From Gloeobacter morelensis MG652769 (GTDB taxonomy: Bacteria; Cyanobacteriota; Cyanobacteriia; Gloeobacterales; Gloeobacteraceae): a stretch of 64,000 nucleotides of DNA. The DNA lies in contig NZ_CP063845.1 in NCBI RefSeq assembly GCF_021018745.1, positions 2,914,001 to 2,978,000 on the forward strand, given 5' to 3'. Numbering within the stretch: position 1 is the first letter of the stretch; every line of letters starts with the position of its first letter. The position numbers and the translations under genes are program-made. Of the stretch, positions 1 to 9,905 are shown piece by piece. The notes under the pieces are model-generated. The model did no database searches. It had not been told where the DNA came from and worked only from the letters and a program-made list of their open reading frames with translations.

Positions 1-1728
1 GCGGGGGTGGCGGCCCTGCTGTTGGGGGGTGTCGGGTTGCGGCTGACCTATTTGCAGGTCATCCAGGGTTCGCATCACCGCGAACTGGCCGAGAACAACC
101 GCATCCGCCTGTTGCCCATTCGCCCGCCCCGCGGCCGCATCCTCGATCGCTACGGTCGGGTGCTCGCCACCAACCGGCTTTCTTTTTCGGTGTTCCTAGA
201 ACCGATGCAGCTCAAGCCCAAGGAATGGCCCGCCGCGCTGGCGCGTTTGAGCCTTTTTATCAAAGTGCCCGCCGACAAGCTCGAAGCAAAGCTCAAAGCC
301 GCCGGGTACAACTCACCCTATCCCGTGCGCGTCCTGCAAAATGTCGAGCCGCAGCTGGTGACCGTGTTGCGCGAGCACATTCAGGAGTTGCCGGGGGTCA
401 AAGTCGACGTCGAGTGGATGCGCTTCTACCCGAACGGTCCAGTCGCAAGCCATCTATTAGGCTATACCGGCGAGATTTCGGAGCAGCAGCTGGCCGAACG
501 CAAGGAGCAGGGCTACCGCCTCGGGGACATCATCGGCAAAGCCGGTGTCGAACGGCTGCTGGAGGAGAAATTGCACGGCGAGTGGGGCGGCGAACAGGTC
601 GAGGTGGACGCCGCCGGACAGGTGGTGCGCGTCATCGGCGAAGTGCAGCCCAAAGCCGGGCAGGACGTGCGCCTTTCGATCGACCTGGCGCTGCAAAAGA
701 CCGCCGAGGCCGCCCTCAACTCCCGCAAAAATCGCGGAGCGGTGGTGGCGATGGACCCGCGCAACGGCCAGGTCCTCGCCATCGCCTCCGCCCCCTCCTA
801 CGACGCCAACATTCTTTCTGGCCGGATTTCCGAGCAGGACTGGCGGCGGTTGCAGACCCCCGATCGGCCCCTGCTCAACCGGGCGGTGCGGCCCTACCCG
901 ACGGCGAGCACCTTCAAGATCATCATGACCGCAGCCGGCCTCGAAAGCGGCAAGTTCAACCCGAACAGCCGCCTGGCCACCTTCGGGGGCCTGCGCATCG
1001 GCGGGCGGGTCTTTCGCGATCACAACGGCCGCGGCTTCGGCACGATCGGTTTTGTCCGTGCTCTCTCCCAAAGCAGCGACACGTTTTACTATCAGGTGGG
1101 CCTGCGCATCGGTCCCGACGAGATTGCCAAGTGGTCGCGCAATTTTGGCTTCGGCAGCCGCACCGACATCGGCCTGCAAAGCGAATCGCGCGGCCTGGTG
1201 CCCACCCCCGAGTGGCTGAAGCGCCGCTTCGGGCGCCAGTGGTTCGGGGGGGACACCGCCAACACCTCGATCGGCCAGGGTATGGTGCTCTCGACCCCGC
1301 TGCAAAACGCGATCATGGTCGGCGCCATCGCCAACGGCGGCTTCCGCGTGCAGCCCCATCTGGTGCTCGAAAGCCGCCCGGGGCTCTCGCCGGTGGGTCT
1401 TGCACCTTCCACCCTGGCCACCATTCGCCAGGGCCTCAGTGAAGTGGTCCGCAGCGGCACCGCCCGCCGCGCTCTGTCGATGCCCGATTTGCCCAACGCC
1501 GGCAAGACCGGCACCGCCGAACATGGTGCGCGCAAGGGCGGCCGTACCCACGCCCTCTACGTCGGCTACGCCCCCACCCCCGCCCCTGAGATTGCTGTAT
1601 CCGTTTTGCTTGAGAACGGCGGCCATGGCGGCTCCGACGCCGCCCCGATTGCAAAGAAAATTTACCAGACTTACTTCGCCGCCAGGGGTAAAAAAAGTGC
1701 TGCGCTCTCTCCAAAGCATGTAGAATAA
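1..1728 (+). CDS. mrdA: Penicillin-binding protein 2 (peptidoglycan transpeptidase), 5' end cut by window edge
   Basis: High-molecular-weight class B PBP that cross-links peptidoglycan during cell elongation, anchored in the cytoplasmic membrane. The frame is open to the left edge and the visible protein begins inside the N-terminal membrane helix, so a few N-terminal residues are probably missing. About 575 residues are visible, close to the usual ~600. The dimerisation domain (RGRILDRYGRVLATN) comes first, followed by the transpeptidase domain with the catalytic SxxK motif (STFK), an SSD in the SxN position and KTGTAE near the C-terminus. The elongation partner RodA is not in the window. 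The family call is secure; PBP2 versus a septal paralogue is inferred from the N-terminal motifs. Confidence 0.9.
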   Translation, partial: AGVAALLLGGVGLRLTYLQVIQGSHHRELAENNRIRLLPIRPPRGRILDRYGRVLATNRLSFSVFLEPMQLKPKEWPAALARLSLFIKVPADKLEAKLKAAGYNSPYPVRVLQNVEPQLVTVLREHIQELPGVKVDVEWMRFYPNGPVASHLLGYTGEISEQQLAERKEQGYRLGDIIGKAGVERLLEEKLHGEWGGEQVEVDAAGQVVRVIGEVQPKAGQDVRLSIDLALQKTAEAALNSRKNRGAVVAMDPRNGQVLAIASAPSYDANILSGRISEQDWRRLQTPDRPLLNRAVRPYPTASTFKIIMTAAGLESGKFNPNSRLATFGGLRIGGRVFRDHNGRGFGTIGFVRALSQSSDTFYYQVGLRIGPDEIAKWSRNFGFGSRTDIGLQSESRGLVPTPEWLKRRFGRQWFGGDTANTSIGQGMVLSTPLQNAIMVGAIANGGFRVQPHLVLESRPGLSPVGLAPSTLATIRQGLSEVVRSGTARRALSMPDLPNAGKTGTAEHGARKGGRTHALYVGYAPTPAPEIAVSVLLENGGHGGSDAAPIAKKIYQTYFAARGKKSAALSPKHVE

Positions 1729-1811
1729 GCGATTGAAATTCAGGCCCAAAGGCACTTCCAGCGATTCGCCCACCTGCTTTTGGACCTGATATTGCACGGT
1801 GAGGAGTTTTT

Positions 1812-2102
1812 ATGAACAAAGGTGAATTAGTGGACGCCGTCGCCAAGAAAGCCAAGCTGGCCAAAAAGGACGTCGATGCGATCGTGGGTGCGGCCTTCGA
1901 TGTGATTGTCGAAGCGGTCTCGCGGGGCGACAAAGTCACCCTGGTGGGTTTCGGTTCGTTTGAACCGCGCAAGCGCGCCGCCCGCGAAGGCCGCAATCCC
2001 AAGACCCGCGAGAAGATGACCATCGCCGCGACGACCGTGCCGGCTTTTTCGGCGGGCAAGCAGTTTCGAGAAGCCGTCTCCAGTTCTGCCCAAGCGGACT
2101 AA
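1812..2102 (+). CDS. hup: HU-family histone-like DNA-binding protein
   Basis: Small basic nucleoid protein (96 aa) that bends and compacts DNA as a dimer. The sequence has the complete HU fold: N-terminal helices (MNKGELVDAVAKKAKL), the GFGSFEPRKRAAREGRNP segment and the DNA-binding arm (NPKTREKMTIAATTVPAFSAGK). GAGGAG lies just upstream of the ATG, which fixes the start. It sits 83 bp downstream of the PBP2 gene and abuts the next gene with no gap. Nothing is unusual about it. Confidence 0.95.
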   Translation: MNKGELVDAVAKKAKLAKKDVDAIVGAAFDVIVEAVSRGDKVTLVGFGSFEPRKRAAREGRNPKTREKMTIAATTVPAFSAGKQFREAVSSSAQAD

Positions 2103-3230
2103 GTGATTCAAACACCCCTTCCTGCCCACGGCGGCGACCGCCAATGGGCGGCACGGCTCGCCCGCTGCCGCATCGAAGAACTTGTGGATTTCTCTGCCAG
2201 CATCAACCCCCTCGGTCCCCCCCCTGGGGTACAGGCCGCCTACCGCGAGGGTTTTGTCGATCTATTGCATTACCCCGCTCCCCACGGCAGCGACCTGCAA
2301 TCGGCCCTCGCCGCCCACCTGGGAATCGAGCCCGAGCGCATCGTCTGCGGCAACGGGGCGGCAGAACTGCTCACCTGGGCGGGCCGCGAGTGCGCCGGCG
2401 CCGGACTGACCGTGCTGCCGGTACCGGCTTTTGGCGATTACCGCCGCGCCCTCGCCGCCTTTGACGCCCCGTATATCTCTGTACCACTCGCAGCCGATTT
2501 TTCACTGCCAGAGGCACTGCCGCCGGGCGATGCGGTGATGCTCGCCAACCCCCACAATCCCTCCGGCTATCTCTACTCCCCGACCGTCCTCGCCGCGTTG
2601 TGCGACCGTTTCAAGCTGCTTATCTTCGACGAAGCGTTCATCGATTTTCTCGACGACCCGGCGGCATTTTCGGCGCTTTGCGGCCCCGAGCACCCGGGGC
2701 TGATCGTAATTCGCTCGCTCACCAAGTTCTATAGTTTGCCGGGGTTACGGCTGGGCTACGCCGTGCTGCCGGTGGCGATGGCGGCGCGCTGGCAAGCCTG
2801 GCGCGATCCATGGCCTGTCAACGCCCTTGCCCAACACCTGGGAGTAGCGGCCCTGGCGGATCGCGATTTCGAGCGGCGCACCCGCGCCTGGCTTGGCCCG
2901 GCCCGCTGCCGCCTCGCCGCGGGCCTTGCGGCCCTGCCGGGGCTGACGGTCCTGCCGGGGGCGGCCAACTTCTTGCTGGTGCAGAGCGCCACCTCGGCGG
3001 TGCACCTGCAGGCCGAATTGCTGCGCCGCCATCGCCTGCTCATCCGCCACTGCACCAGCTACGACGGACTTGGCGAGGGTTATTTTCGGGTGGCGGTGCG
3101 CGGCGAATCCGAGAATGCTCTGCTCATTGGCGCCCTGGGCGAGATTCTGGCTAAAACCCCAGCGACGAGCCGAGTCGACGGCTGCGCCAGTAACCCGCCG
3201 CCATCACCAGACCGAGGGCGCCCAGCGTAA
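2103..3230 (+). CDS. PLP-dependent aminotransferase, threonine-phosphate decarboxylase (CobD)-like
   Basis: Fold-type I PLP enzyme of the histidinol-phosphate aminotransferase/CobD group (375 aa). It opens with HGGDRQWAARLARCRIEELVDFSASINPLGPP, whose F-S-A-S-I-N-P-L-G motif is characteristic of CobD, the enzyme that makes (R)-1-amino-2-propanol phosphate for cobamide side chains. The PLP-binding lysine lies in SLTKFYSLPGLRLGY. It starts at a GTG directly after the hup stop codon, so the two are probably co-transcribed. Its C-terminal ~27 residues overlap the 3' end of the convergent ABC permease by 80 bp and are low-complexity and Pro-rich, which suggests 3' extension by loss of an earlier stop. 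A HisC-like role cannot be excluded from sequence alone. Confidence 0.75.
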   Translation: MIQTPLPAHGGDRQWAARLARCRIEELVDFSASINPLGPPPGVQAAYREGFVDLLHYPAPHGSDLQSALAAHLGIEPERIVCGNGAAELLTWAGRECAGAGLTVLPVPAFGDYRRALAAFDAPYISVPLAADFSLPEALPPGDAVMLANPHNPSGYLYSPTVLAALCDRFKLLIFDEAFIDFLDDPAAFSALCGPEHPGLIVIRSLTKFYSLPGLRLGYAVLPVAMAARWQAWRDPWPVNALAQHLGVAALADRDFERRTRAWLGPARCRLAAGLAALPGLTVLPGAANFLLVQSATSAVHLQAELLRRHRLLIRHCTSYDGLGEGYFRVAVRGESENALLIGALGEILAKTPATSRVDGCASNPPPSPDRGRPA

Positions 3231-4695
3231 GCAGCGCCGCCGCCCCGTTGTCCCGGGCGGCCAGAAAGCTCACCCCACCCCACCCCAGCAGCGAGACGAG
3301 TTCCAAAATCCCAAGCAGCGGATCTCCGCCTCCTGCCGCGCGGCTTTTGAACATTTCCGCAAGCGGAGTGGGCCGCGAGTTCCAGAGGCGCAGAGTGGCA
3401 GCGGCGACGGTTGCCGCCAGAAAAATGCCCAAAGGCACCAGCCAGGGTTCTGCGCGCACCAGCAGGATCCCAAAGAGCGGCAAGAGGAGCACCCACACCG
3501 GGATTAAGGCTGCAAGCAGCTTCAGGCGGACCAATTTCATCCGCCCGGCCGGGCAGGAGCGCAGCAAATCCGGGGCTTCTTCCCCCGAGACCCCGATGCG
3601 CGTGAGCGTATAGACCAGGCTGCTGCCCACCACCGTGGCCGCCGTCGCCACAAGAGTGCCGGCACCTGCGGGCGGCCCCCCTCCGTTCTGCAACAGCACA
3701 ACCATCCCCGGGATCAAAAACACCACCTGCAAAAAAGTTTGCGAGAGCAGATACGGATTGCGCAAGATCAGCCGCCATTCTTTGAGCAGCACAGCCCGCC
3801 CGAGGCCGCCGTGCCAGCGGGGCTCGCCGCTACGCTGCCGTTTTGGGCTCTGTGTGACACTCTGTTGGGTACCGGCGATAAACGCGCGGTAGAGCGTCTC
3901 AGTGGCAAGCCAGCCCAGGGCGCCGCCGCCGCCCAGCGTCAACAGCATCGCCACCGGATCGGCAAAGACTGCCCGCGCCGGGGTCCACAACCAACTTTGG
4001 GCATCGAGCGGACCACCTTCGGCAAACAGCCCCCGCCAACCTTCCCAAACCACCCCGGCCCCCGGCCCGCTCCCGGCAAGCCAGTTGGGCAACTGCGAAG
4101 CCACAAAGAACACCGCAGCCAATAGGGCGCTGAGCACCTGGGCAGCGGTGCGCGCCCGCCGCGCCCCCAATAGACGCACCAGCCCCAGGGTGACGAGCAT
4201 CGCCAGGCTGGTGGCGGCGAGCACCATGCCCATCAGGGCCGGGAACACCCCCAGCAGCCTCGGTACCCCCGCGAGCACCGCAAGGGCACCCGCAGGCACA
4301 ACCACCACGCAGAAGCCCAAGAAAATTTCTACAGCCACTCCCAACAGGCGGCTTGCGAAGATCACCTTGGTCGAGATGGGCGAGGAGACCAACAAATCGA
4401 GATCTCCTCGGTCGAAAAGGGCGACGATGCTCTGCTCGATCGCCTGATAAAACGCATAAAAAAAACCAGAAAGCCACAGCACCACCGCGATCCACAAAGC
4501 CGGTTCGGGGATGGTACTTTCAAGCGCCAGCCCCCCGCGCACCTCGGCAAAGACGAACCACAGCCAGACCAGCAAAGCCGCGACCGACAGCCCCAGTACC
4601 GCGAAGAGGGTCTTCGCCGCCGGCTTTGCGGTGATCTCACGCCACCACAGGCGCAACTCGCAACCCAAAAGCCAGGGGAGCGTGCCGGTTTTCAT
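3151..4695 (-). CDS. ABC-2 type exporter permease subunit
   Basis: Integral membrane protein of 514 aa with about a dozen hydrophobic segments spread over its length, for example VLGLSVAALLVWLWFVF near the N-terminus and LLTLGALGLVMAAGYW near the end. It has the ABC-exporter permease pattern of a half-size duplication. The ATG overlaps the stop of the upstream ATPase (ATGA), so the pair is translationally coupled and forms one transporter. Substrate unknown. The 3' end overlaps the convergent CobD-like gene by 80 bp. Confidence 0.8.
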   Translation of the reverse strand: MKTGTLPWLLGCELRLWWREITAKPAAKTLFAVLGLSVAALLVWLWFVFAEVRGGLALESTIPEPALWIAVVLWLSGFFYAFYQAIEQSIVALFDRGDLDLLVSSPISTKVIFASRLLGVAVEIFLGFCVVVVPAGALAVLAGVPRLLGVFPALMGMVLAATSLAMLVTLGLVRLLGARRARTAAQVLSALLAAVFFVASQLPNWLAGSGPGAGVVWEGWRGLFAEGGPLDAQSWLWTPARAVFADPVAMLLTLGGGGALGWLATETLYRAFIAGTQQSVTQSPKRQRSGEPRWHGGLGRAVLLKEWRLILRNPYLLSQTFLQVVFLIPGMVVLLQNGGGPPAGAGTLVATAATVVGSSLVYTLTRIGVSGEEAPDLLRSCPAGRMKLVRLKLLAALIPVWVLLLPLFGILLVRAEPWLVPLGIFLAATVAAATLRLWNSRPTPLAEMFKSRAAGGGDPLLGILELVSLLGWGGVSFLAARDNGAAALLTLGALGLVMAAGYWRSRRLGSSLGF

Positions 4696-5432
4696 CGATC
4701 CTGCCTATCGACCAGTTCCAGAAAGACCGACTCCAGCGTGCCGTCCGCCTCGCCGCTGCGCAAGCGCAACTGTTCGAGCGTTCCCTCGGCCACCAGCTGC
4801 CCGCGGTTAATTATTCCGATGCGCTGCGCCAGACGTTCGGCCACTTCCATGATGTGGGTGGTAAGGATCACCGTGTTGCCCCGGGCGACGTGCTCGGCGA
4901 GCATATCTTTGACCAGGCGGGCGGCCGCCGCATCCAGACCGGTGAGCGGCTCATCGAGGATAATCACCCGCGGCCGGTGGACGAAGGCACCGGCGAGGGC
5001 AAGTTTTTGTTTCATGCCCCGCGAGAACGTTTCGCTCAACTGCCCGCGCACTTCCCACAGACCCAGTTGCTTGAGCAACTCCCGGGCGCGGGGCTCAGCC
5101 TCAATAGCCGGAACCCCCCACAGCCCGCAGACAAATTCCAGATACTCCATCGGTCGCAATTTGCTGTACAGGAGCGGATCGTCCGGCAAGTAGGCGAGCC
5201 ACTGCTTCGCAGCGGCCGGCTCCCGGGTGATGCTGCGGCCTAAGATCAGTGCCTCGCCACTATCGGGGGCAAGCAACCCCGCGACCATCCTGAGGGTTGT
5301 CGTTTTGCCTGCGCCGTTGGGTCCCAGCAGCGCATAGAGCGTCCCTTCAGGAATCTGCAGGCTCAAGCTGTCCACCGCTCGCTGTGAGCCGTAGCGCTTG
5401 GTGAGGGCAACCAGTTCCAGAGCAATGGCCAT
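4692..5432 (-). CDS. ABC transporter ATP-binding protein
   Basis: Cytoplasmic nucleotide-binding subunit (246 aa) powering the adjacent permease. Walker A is GPNGAGKTTT near residue 40, the signature is FSRGMKQKLALA, Walker B is RVIILDEPLTGLD and the H-loop is TTHIMEVAERLAQRIGIINRG. The CcmA/NatA-like layout with a C-terminal VAEGTLEQLR segment is typical of multidrug or lipid exporters of the ABC-2 class. It is the first gene of a two-gene minus-strand operon. Substrate unknown. Confidence 0.9.
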   Translation of the reverse strand: MAIALELVALTKRYGSQRAVDSLSLQIPEGTLYALLGPNGAGKTTTLRMVAGLLAPDSGEALILGRSITREPAAAKQWLAYLPDDPLLYSKLRPMEYLEFVCGLWGVPAIEAEPRARELLKQLGLWEVRGQLSETFSRGMKQKLALAGAFVHRPRVIILDEPLTGLDAAAARLVKDMLAEHVARGNTVILTTHIMEVAERLAQRIGIINRGQLVAEGTLEQLRLRSGEADGTLESVFLELVDRQDR

Positions 5433-5474
5433 GCCTCCAGACTACCGGCTGTGCGGCGGGGCGGGAGGGGTGGA

Positions 5475-5508
5475 GATCCCCCCCCAGCCCCCCTTAGAAA
5501 GGGGGGAG
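5475..5508. repeat. C-rich palindromic repeat, left copy
   Basis: The core is CCCCCCTT-AGA-AAGGGGGG, an 8-bp-arm hairpin, preceded by GATC and a further C-run. The reverse complement of the copy at 5995-6029 has the same GATC + C-run + hairpin order, so the two copies are inverted around the DUF559 gene. It lies between the ABC ATPase start and the DUF559 start. Confidence 0.8.
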
Positions 5509-5529
5509 TGTTTTGTGGGTGGTGATTTT

Positions 5530-5931
5530 ATGGGTGGTGAGAATAGTCGGCGGCGGGGACTGGTGGATCCCGATTTTGCGCTGGCCTATAACCCCAAAAA
5601 TGTGCGGTACTGCCGACGGATGCGCAGGGCCATGACCCCGGCAGAAAGTCGCCTCTGGCACGAGTACTTGAAGTTTTATCCCTTTCGGGTGCTGCGCCAG
5701 CGACCGATCGACCACTACATCGTGGACTTCTACTGTGCGCGGCTGAAGCTGGTCATCGAAGTTGATGGCGCCCGCCACTTCACCAGGGACGGCCGGGCCT
5801 ACGACGCGACTAGAACGGCCGTCCTGCGGAGCTACGGCCTGCAGGTGGTGCGCTTTTCGAACGACGAGGTGCTGTACCGCTGGGAGTCAGTCTGCCGCCG
5901 CCTCACCGCCCTCGCCCCCCCACCCGAGTAG
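5530..5931 (+). CDS. DUF559 / Vsr-like endonuclease-domain protein
   Basis: Predicted small nuclease-fold protein of 133 aa. The conserved block R-x-M-T-P-A-E-x-x-L-W near residue 35, followed by FRVLRQRPIDHYIVDFYCAR and LKLVIEVDGARHF, is the DUF559 signature. The D-x-n-E-V-D-G arrangement matches the PD-(D/E)xK core shared with Vsr and restriction nucleases. The frame is open further upstream into the ABC gene, but ATG 5530 gives the normal family length and leaves the palindromic repeat outside the coding region. The gene stands alone between inverted C-rich repeats, which suggests it moves with or within such elements. Its cellular function is not established. Confidence 0.75.
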   Translation: MGGENSRRRGLVDPDFALAYNPKNVRYCRRMRRAMTPAESRLWHEYLKFYPFRVLRQRPIDHYIVDFYCARLKLVIEVDGARHFTRDGRAYDATRTAVLRSYGLQVVRFSNDEVLYRWESVCRRLTALAPPPE

Positions 5932-5991
5932 CGTCCTGCCAATCCCGCCAGCGGGCGGGCGAGGCCACGAGCCCACCCGCGCCCCGCCCAG

Positions 5992-6606
5992 CTACCCCCC
6001 CTTGCCAAGGGGGGCGCAGGGGGGGGATCCATAGGGCAAGCGCCCGGCAATCGCCCGGATGGCCGCCAGGCCCGCAAGCAACTGGCCCGTGGCATCCCAG
6101 GTGCCGCTAAGAAACATCTGCTGAGCGCCGGTGGGCATCAAGACGGGCAGGCGCGCTTCGTGTAGGTGCACTGCGAGCGCTTCGAGGTCCAGGGTGAGCA
6201 GCCGGTGCGGGTGCATGGCTACGGCGGTGTGCAACTGCTGCAGGTGCTCCGGGCGGGCGGTGGCACAGGGCAGGCCGATGGCTACACAGTTGCCGAAGAA
6301 GATTTCTGCGAAGCTCTCAGCGACGATGGCCCGAATGCCCCATTTGGCAAGCGCCTGGGGAGCGTGCTCGCGGCTGGAGCCGCAGCCGAAGTTGCAGCCG
6401 GCCAGCAGCAGGCTTGCTCCCTGATGGTGCGCAGCATCGAAGGGGTGCTCGCCGCCGCTTTGATGGCGATCGTCGGCGAAGACCGCTTCGCCGAGGCCGT
6501 CGAAGGTGAGGCAGCGCAAATAGCGCGCCGGGATAATCCGGTCGGTGTCGATATCGTCGCCCGGCAGCGGCACAGCCCGGCCGGTGATGCTCACGATGCG
6601 GCTCAC
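5992..6606 (-). CDS. leuD: 3-isopropylmalate dehydratase small subunit
   Basis: Small subunit (204 aa) of isopropylmalate isomerase, the second step of leucine biosynthesis. It starts at GTG 6606, overlapping the leuC stop (GTGA), and reads [30 protein letters not shown], the classical LeuD N-terminus. [17 protein letters not shown] is the conserved substrate-loop region. Homologues end near the ...LAAIRA segment; here the C-terminus continues through a palindromic repeat, giving a [12 protein letters not shown] tail that is not part of the domain. It is coupled to leuC in a two-gene operon. Confidence 0.92.
   Translation of the reverse strand: MSRIVSITGRAVPLPGDDIDTDRIIPARYLRCLTFDGLGEAVFADDRHQSGGEHPFDAAHHQGASLLLAGCNFGCGSSREHAPQALAKWGIRAIVAESFAEIFFGNCVAIGLPCATARPEHLQQLHTAVAMHPHRLLTLDLEALAVHLHEARLPVLMPTGAQQMFLSGTWDATGQLLAGLAAIRAIAGRLPYGSPPCAPLGKGG
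5995..6029. repeat. C-rich palindromic repeat, right (inverted) copy
   Basis: The hairpin core is CCCCCCTT-GCC-AAGGGGGG, followed by GCGC and a G-run ending in GATC, as an inverted match to the element at 5475-5508. It overlaps the end of leuD: the final LeuD residues ([12 protein letters not shown]) are read from this element and the leuD stop codon sits at its outer edge. Confidence 0.8.
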
Positions 6607-8024
6607 GGTGTGGCCTCCAGCAGAGTGCGAACGTCTGTGATGTGGCCTTGTACGGCCGCCGCCACCACCATCGCCGGACTCATCAACAGCGTGCGGCCGC
6701 GGGCGGATCCCTGGCGACCCTTGAAGTTGCGGTTGGAGGAGGAGGCGCTCAGTTGCCGGCCTTCGAGCCGGTCGGGGTTCATCGCCAGGCACATCGAACA
6801 GCCGGGCTCGCGCCACTCGAAACCGGCTTCTAAAAAGACTGCGTGCAGACCCTCAGCTTCGGCCTGCTGCTTGACGCGCTCGGAGCCAGGGACGACGAAA
6901 GCTTTGACGCCCGGGGCGACATGCCGTCCCCGGGCGAGCTTGGCTGCTTCGCGCAGATCGCTCAGGCGTCCGTTGGTGCAACTGCCGATGAAGCAGACAT
7001 CGACTTTGGTGCCGACGATGGGCACCCCCGGGGCTAGATCCATGTAGCGGTAAGCTTCTTCCGCGAGCGGCCGATCTTCGCCGGGGAGTTCCTCCGGCCA
7101 GGGAACGGTCTCGTCGACGGCAATCCCCTGACCCGGGGTGATGCCCCAGGTGACGGTGGGGGCAATTTCGGCGGCATCGAAGTGTATGGTGTCGTCGTAC
7201 TGGGCGTCGGGGTCGGAGCGCAGGTTCTCCCACCAGGCGACTGCCCGCTCCCAGTCGGCGCCCTGGGGGGCGAAGTCGCGGCCTTTGAGGTAGGCGTAGG
7301 TGACGGCGTCGGGATTGATATAGCCGCAGCGGGCGCCGCCCTCGATGGCCATATTGCAGACGGTCATCCGCTCTTCCATATTCATCGCCTCGAAGGTGCT
7401 GCCGGCGAATTCGTAGGCATAGCCCACCCCGGCTTTGACGCCGAGCTTGCGGATGATGTGCAAAATCACATCCTTGGCAAACACCCCCGGGCACAGGCTG
7501 CCGTTCATCTCGATGCGGCGCACTTTGAGCTTGTCTAGGGCGAGGGTCTGGGTGGCGAGCACGTCGCGCACCTGGCTGGTGCCGATGCCGAAGGCGATGG
7601 CGCCGAAAGCGCCGTGGGTGGCGGTGTGGCTGTCGCCGCAGGCGATGGTCATGCCCGGCTGGGTCAGCCCCTGCTCGGGGGCGATGACGTGCACGATGCC
7701 CTGGGAACCTGAACCGATGTTGTAAAAGCGAATGCCGAATTCGGCACAGTTGTCCTCGAGGGCGCGGATCATCTGCTCGGCCAGCGTGTCGGCAAAAGGC
7801 CGCTGCTGGCTCTGGGTGGGCACGATGTGGTCCACTGTCGCCACCGTCCGCCCCGGATAGAGCACCCCGAGGCTCCGCTCGCGCAGCATCGCAAAGGCCT
7901 GGGGACTGGTCACCTCATGAATCAGGTGCAGTCCGATAAAAAGCTGGGTCTGACCGGAGGCCAGAGTGCCCACCGTGTGCAGATCCCAGACTTTGTCAAA
8001 AAGCGTTGCGCGGCTCACGGCCAT
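6603..8024 (-). CDS. leuC: 3-isopropylmalate dehydratase large subunit
   Basis: Aconitase-family [4Fe-4S] enzyme (473 aa) that isomerises 2- to 3-isopropylmalate with LeuD. Cluster-binding cysteines are visible in [10 protein letters not shown] and in [12 protein letters not shown]. The [30 protein letters not shown] segment is the family hallmark. Length is normal. It is divergent from recA, with about 170 bp between the starts. Confidence 0.95.
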   Translation of the reverse strand: MAVSRATLFDKVWDLHTVGTLASGQTQLFIGLHLIHEVTSPQAFAMLRERSLGVLYPGRTVATVDHIVPTQSQQRPFADTLAEQMIRALEDNCAEFGIRFYNIGSGSQGIVHVIAPEQGLTQPGMTIACGDSHTATHGAFGAIAFGIGTSQVRDVLATQTLALDKLKVRRIEMNGSLCPGVFAKDVILHIIRKLGVKAGVGYAYEFAGSTFEAMNMEERMTVCNMAIEGGARCGYINPDAVTYAYLKGRDFAPQGADWERAVAWWENLRSDPDAQYDDTIHFDAAEIAPTVTWGITPGQGIAVDETVPWPEELPGEDRPLAEEAYRYMDLAPGVPIVGTKVDVCFIGSCTNGRLSDLREAAKLARGRHVAPGVKAFVVPGSERVKQQAEAEGLHAVFLEAGFEWREPGCSMCLAMNPDRLEGRQLSASSSNRNFKGRQGSARGRTLLMSPAMVVAAAVQGHITDVRTLLEATP

Positions 8025-8111
8025 GGGATTCCCGATACTGCCCCGCTATTGTAGCGAAAAGTGCAAAAACCGAAAAAAGCGAAAAACACGGGCGGCGCCG
8101 CACACTAGCGT

Positions 8112-8136
8112 GCTATGATTGTGGACGTTGGTCCAC
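8112..8136 (+). promoter_or_regulatory. Extended -10 promoter with overlapping dyad operator upstream of recA
   Basis: TGC-TATGAT at 8111-8119 is an extended -10 element. A perfect inverted repeat, GTGGAC-GTTG-GTCCAC (8121-8136), starts one base after it and would cover the transcription start. This is the placement expected of a repressor operator, for example LexA, but the half-sites do not match the textbook cyanobacterial LexA box, so the repressor is unknown. Confidence 0.5.
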
Positions 8137-8199
8137 TTCTCGCGGCGGGTCGAATCTGGGCCTGTTTAGCATCGGTGTTAGAATCTGGGAGCTATTTTG

Positions 8200-9390
<1,191 letters not shown>

Positions 9391-9395
9391 TGTGC

Positions 9396-9415
9396 GCCCC
9401 GGCCTGAGCCGGGGC
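9396..9415 (+). terminator. Probable terminator of recA
   Basis: Perfect 8-bp GC stem GCCCCGGC-CTGA-GCCGGGGC, 5 nt after the recA stop and followed by TTGTC. The U-tract is weak. A second, weaker hairpin (CCGGGC...GCCCGG) lies at 9444-9463. Confidence 0.6.
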
Positions 9416-9487
9416 TTGTCCGATCCCTAAGAAAACACATCATCCGGGCACCCCGAAGCCCGGTACCAGTAGGATTAGGGATGTAGG

Positions 9488-9796
9488 GTGGTTGCACAAA
9501 TGAACATCAACTTCATCAAAAAGCTGGCGGCAACCTTCAGCACCGCGGAACTAGAACGCCTCATCCACCAGATCGAAGAGCACTACTTCGAGGCCCCTCC
9601 CGATAGCCAGACCCAACTGCTCGACACGGTGGGCGACTATCTCAAGGCCCTCGACGTGCGCCTGCAGATGGAGCGCGAAGGGGTCGACGAGGCCACGGCG
9701 CTGCGGGATCTAGCCCGCCGCATGCGCCAGTTGAGCGCCCACCGGCCCTTCAGCGAATGGCTCGGCGAACCGCAGCGGATGGCCGGACATTACTAG
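9488..9796 (+). CDS. Small helical protein of unknown function
   Basis: A 102-aa protein (GTG 9488; an ATG at 9500 is an alternative) that I do not recognise. It reads MNINFIKKLAATFSTAELERLIHQIEEHYFEAPPDSQTQLLDTVGDYLKALDVRLQ with short stretches of amphipathic helix, no membrane segment and no cysteines. AGGG lies close upstream of the GTG. It stands between the recA terminator and the sulfur-carrier operon, 110 bp before the latter, with no visible functional link to either. Confidence 0.6.
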   Translation: MVAQMNINFIKKLAATFSTAELERLIHQIEEHYFEAPPDSQTQLLDTVGDYLKALDVRLQMEREGVDEATALRDLARRMRQLSAHRPFSEWLGEPQRMAGHY

Positions 9797-9905
9797 CGCA
9801 ATCGTTGCCTGCCCCACTCCGGGCCGCCCTGTGTGAGGCGAGCCTGGACTGGATTTGTTGGTGTGTCAAAATAGATCTGTATCCCGATAGATTTGGTGGG
9901 TTAAG

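Noticed and set aside
457-1797. 446-codon minus-strand frame opposite the PBP2 gene
   Set aside because: Composition follows the antisense of a GC-rich gene; no family pattern, while the plus strand encodes a complete PBP.
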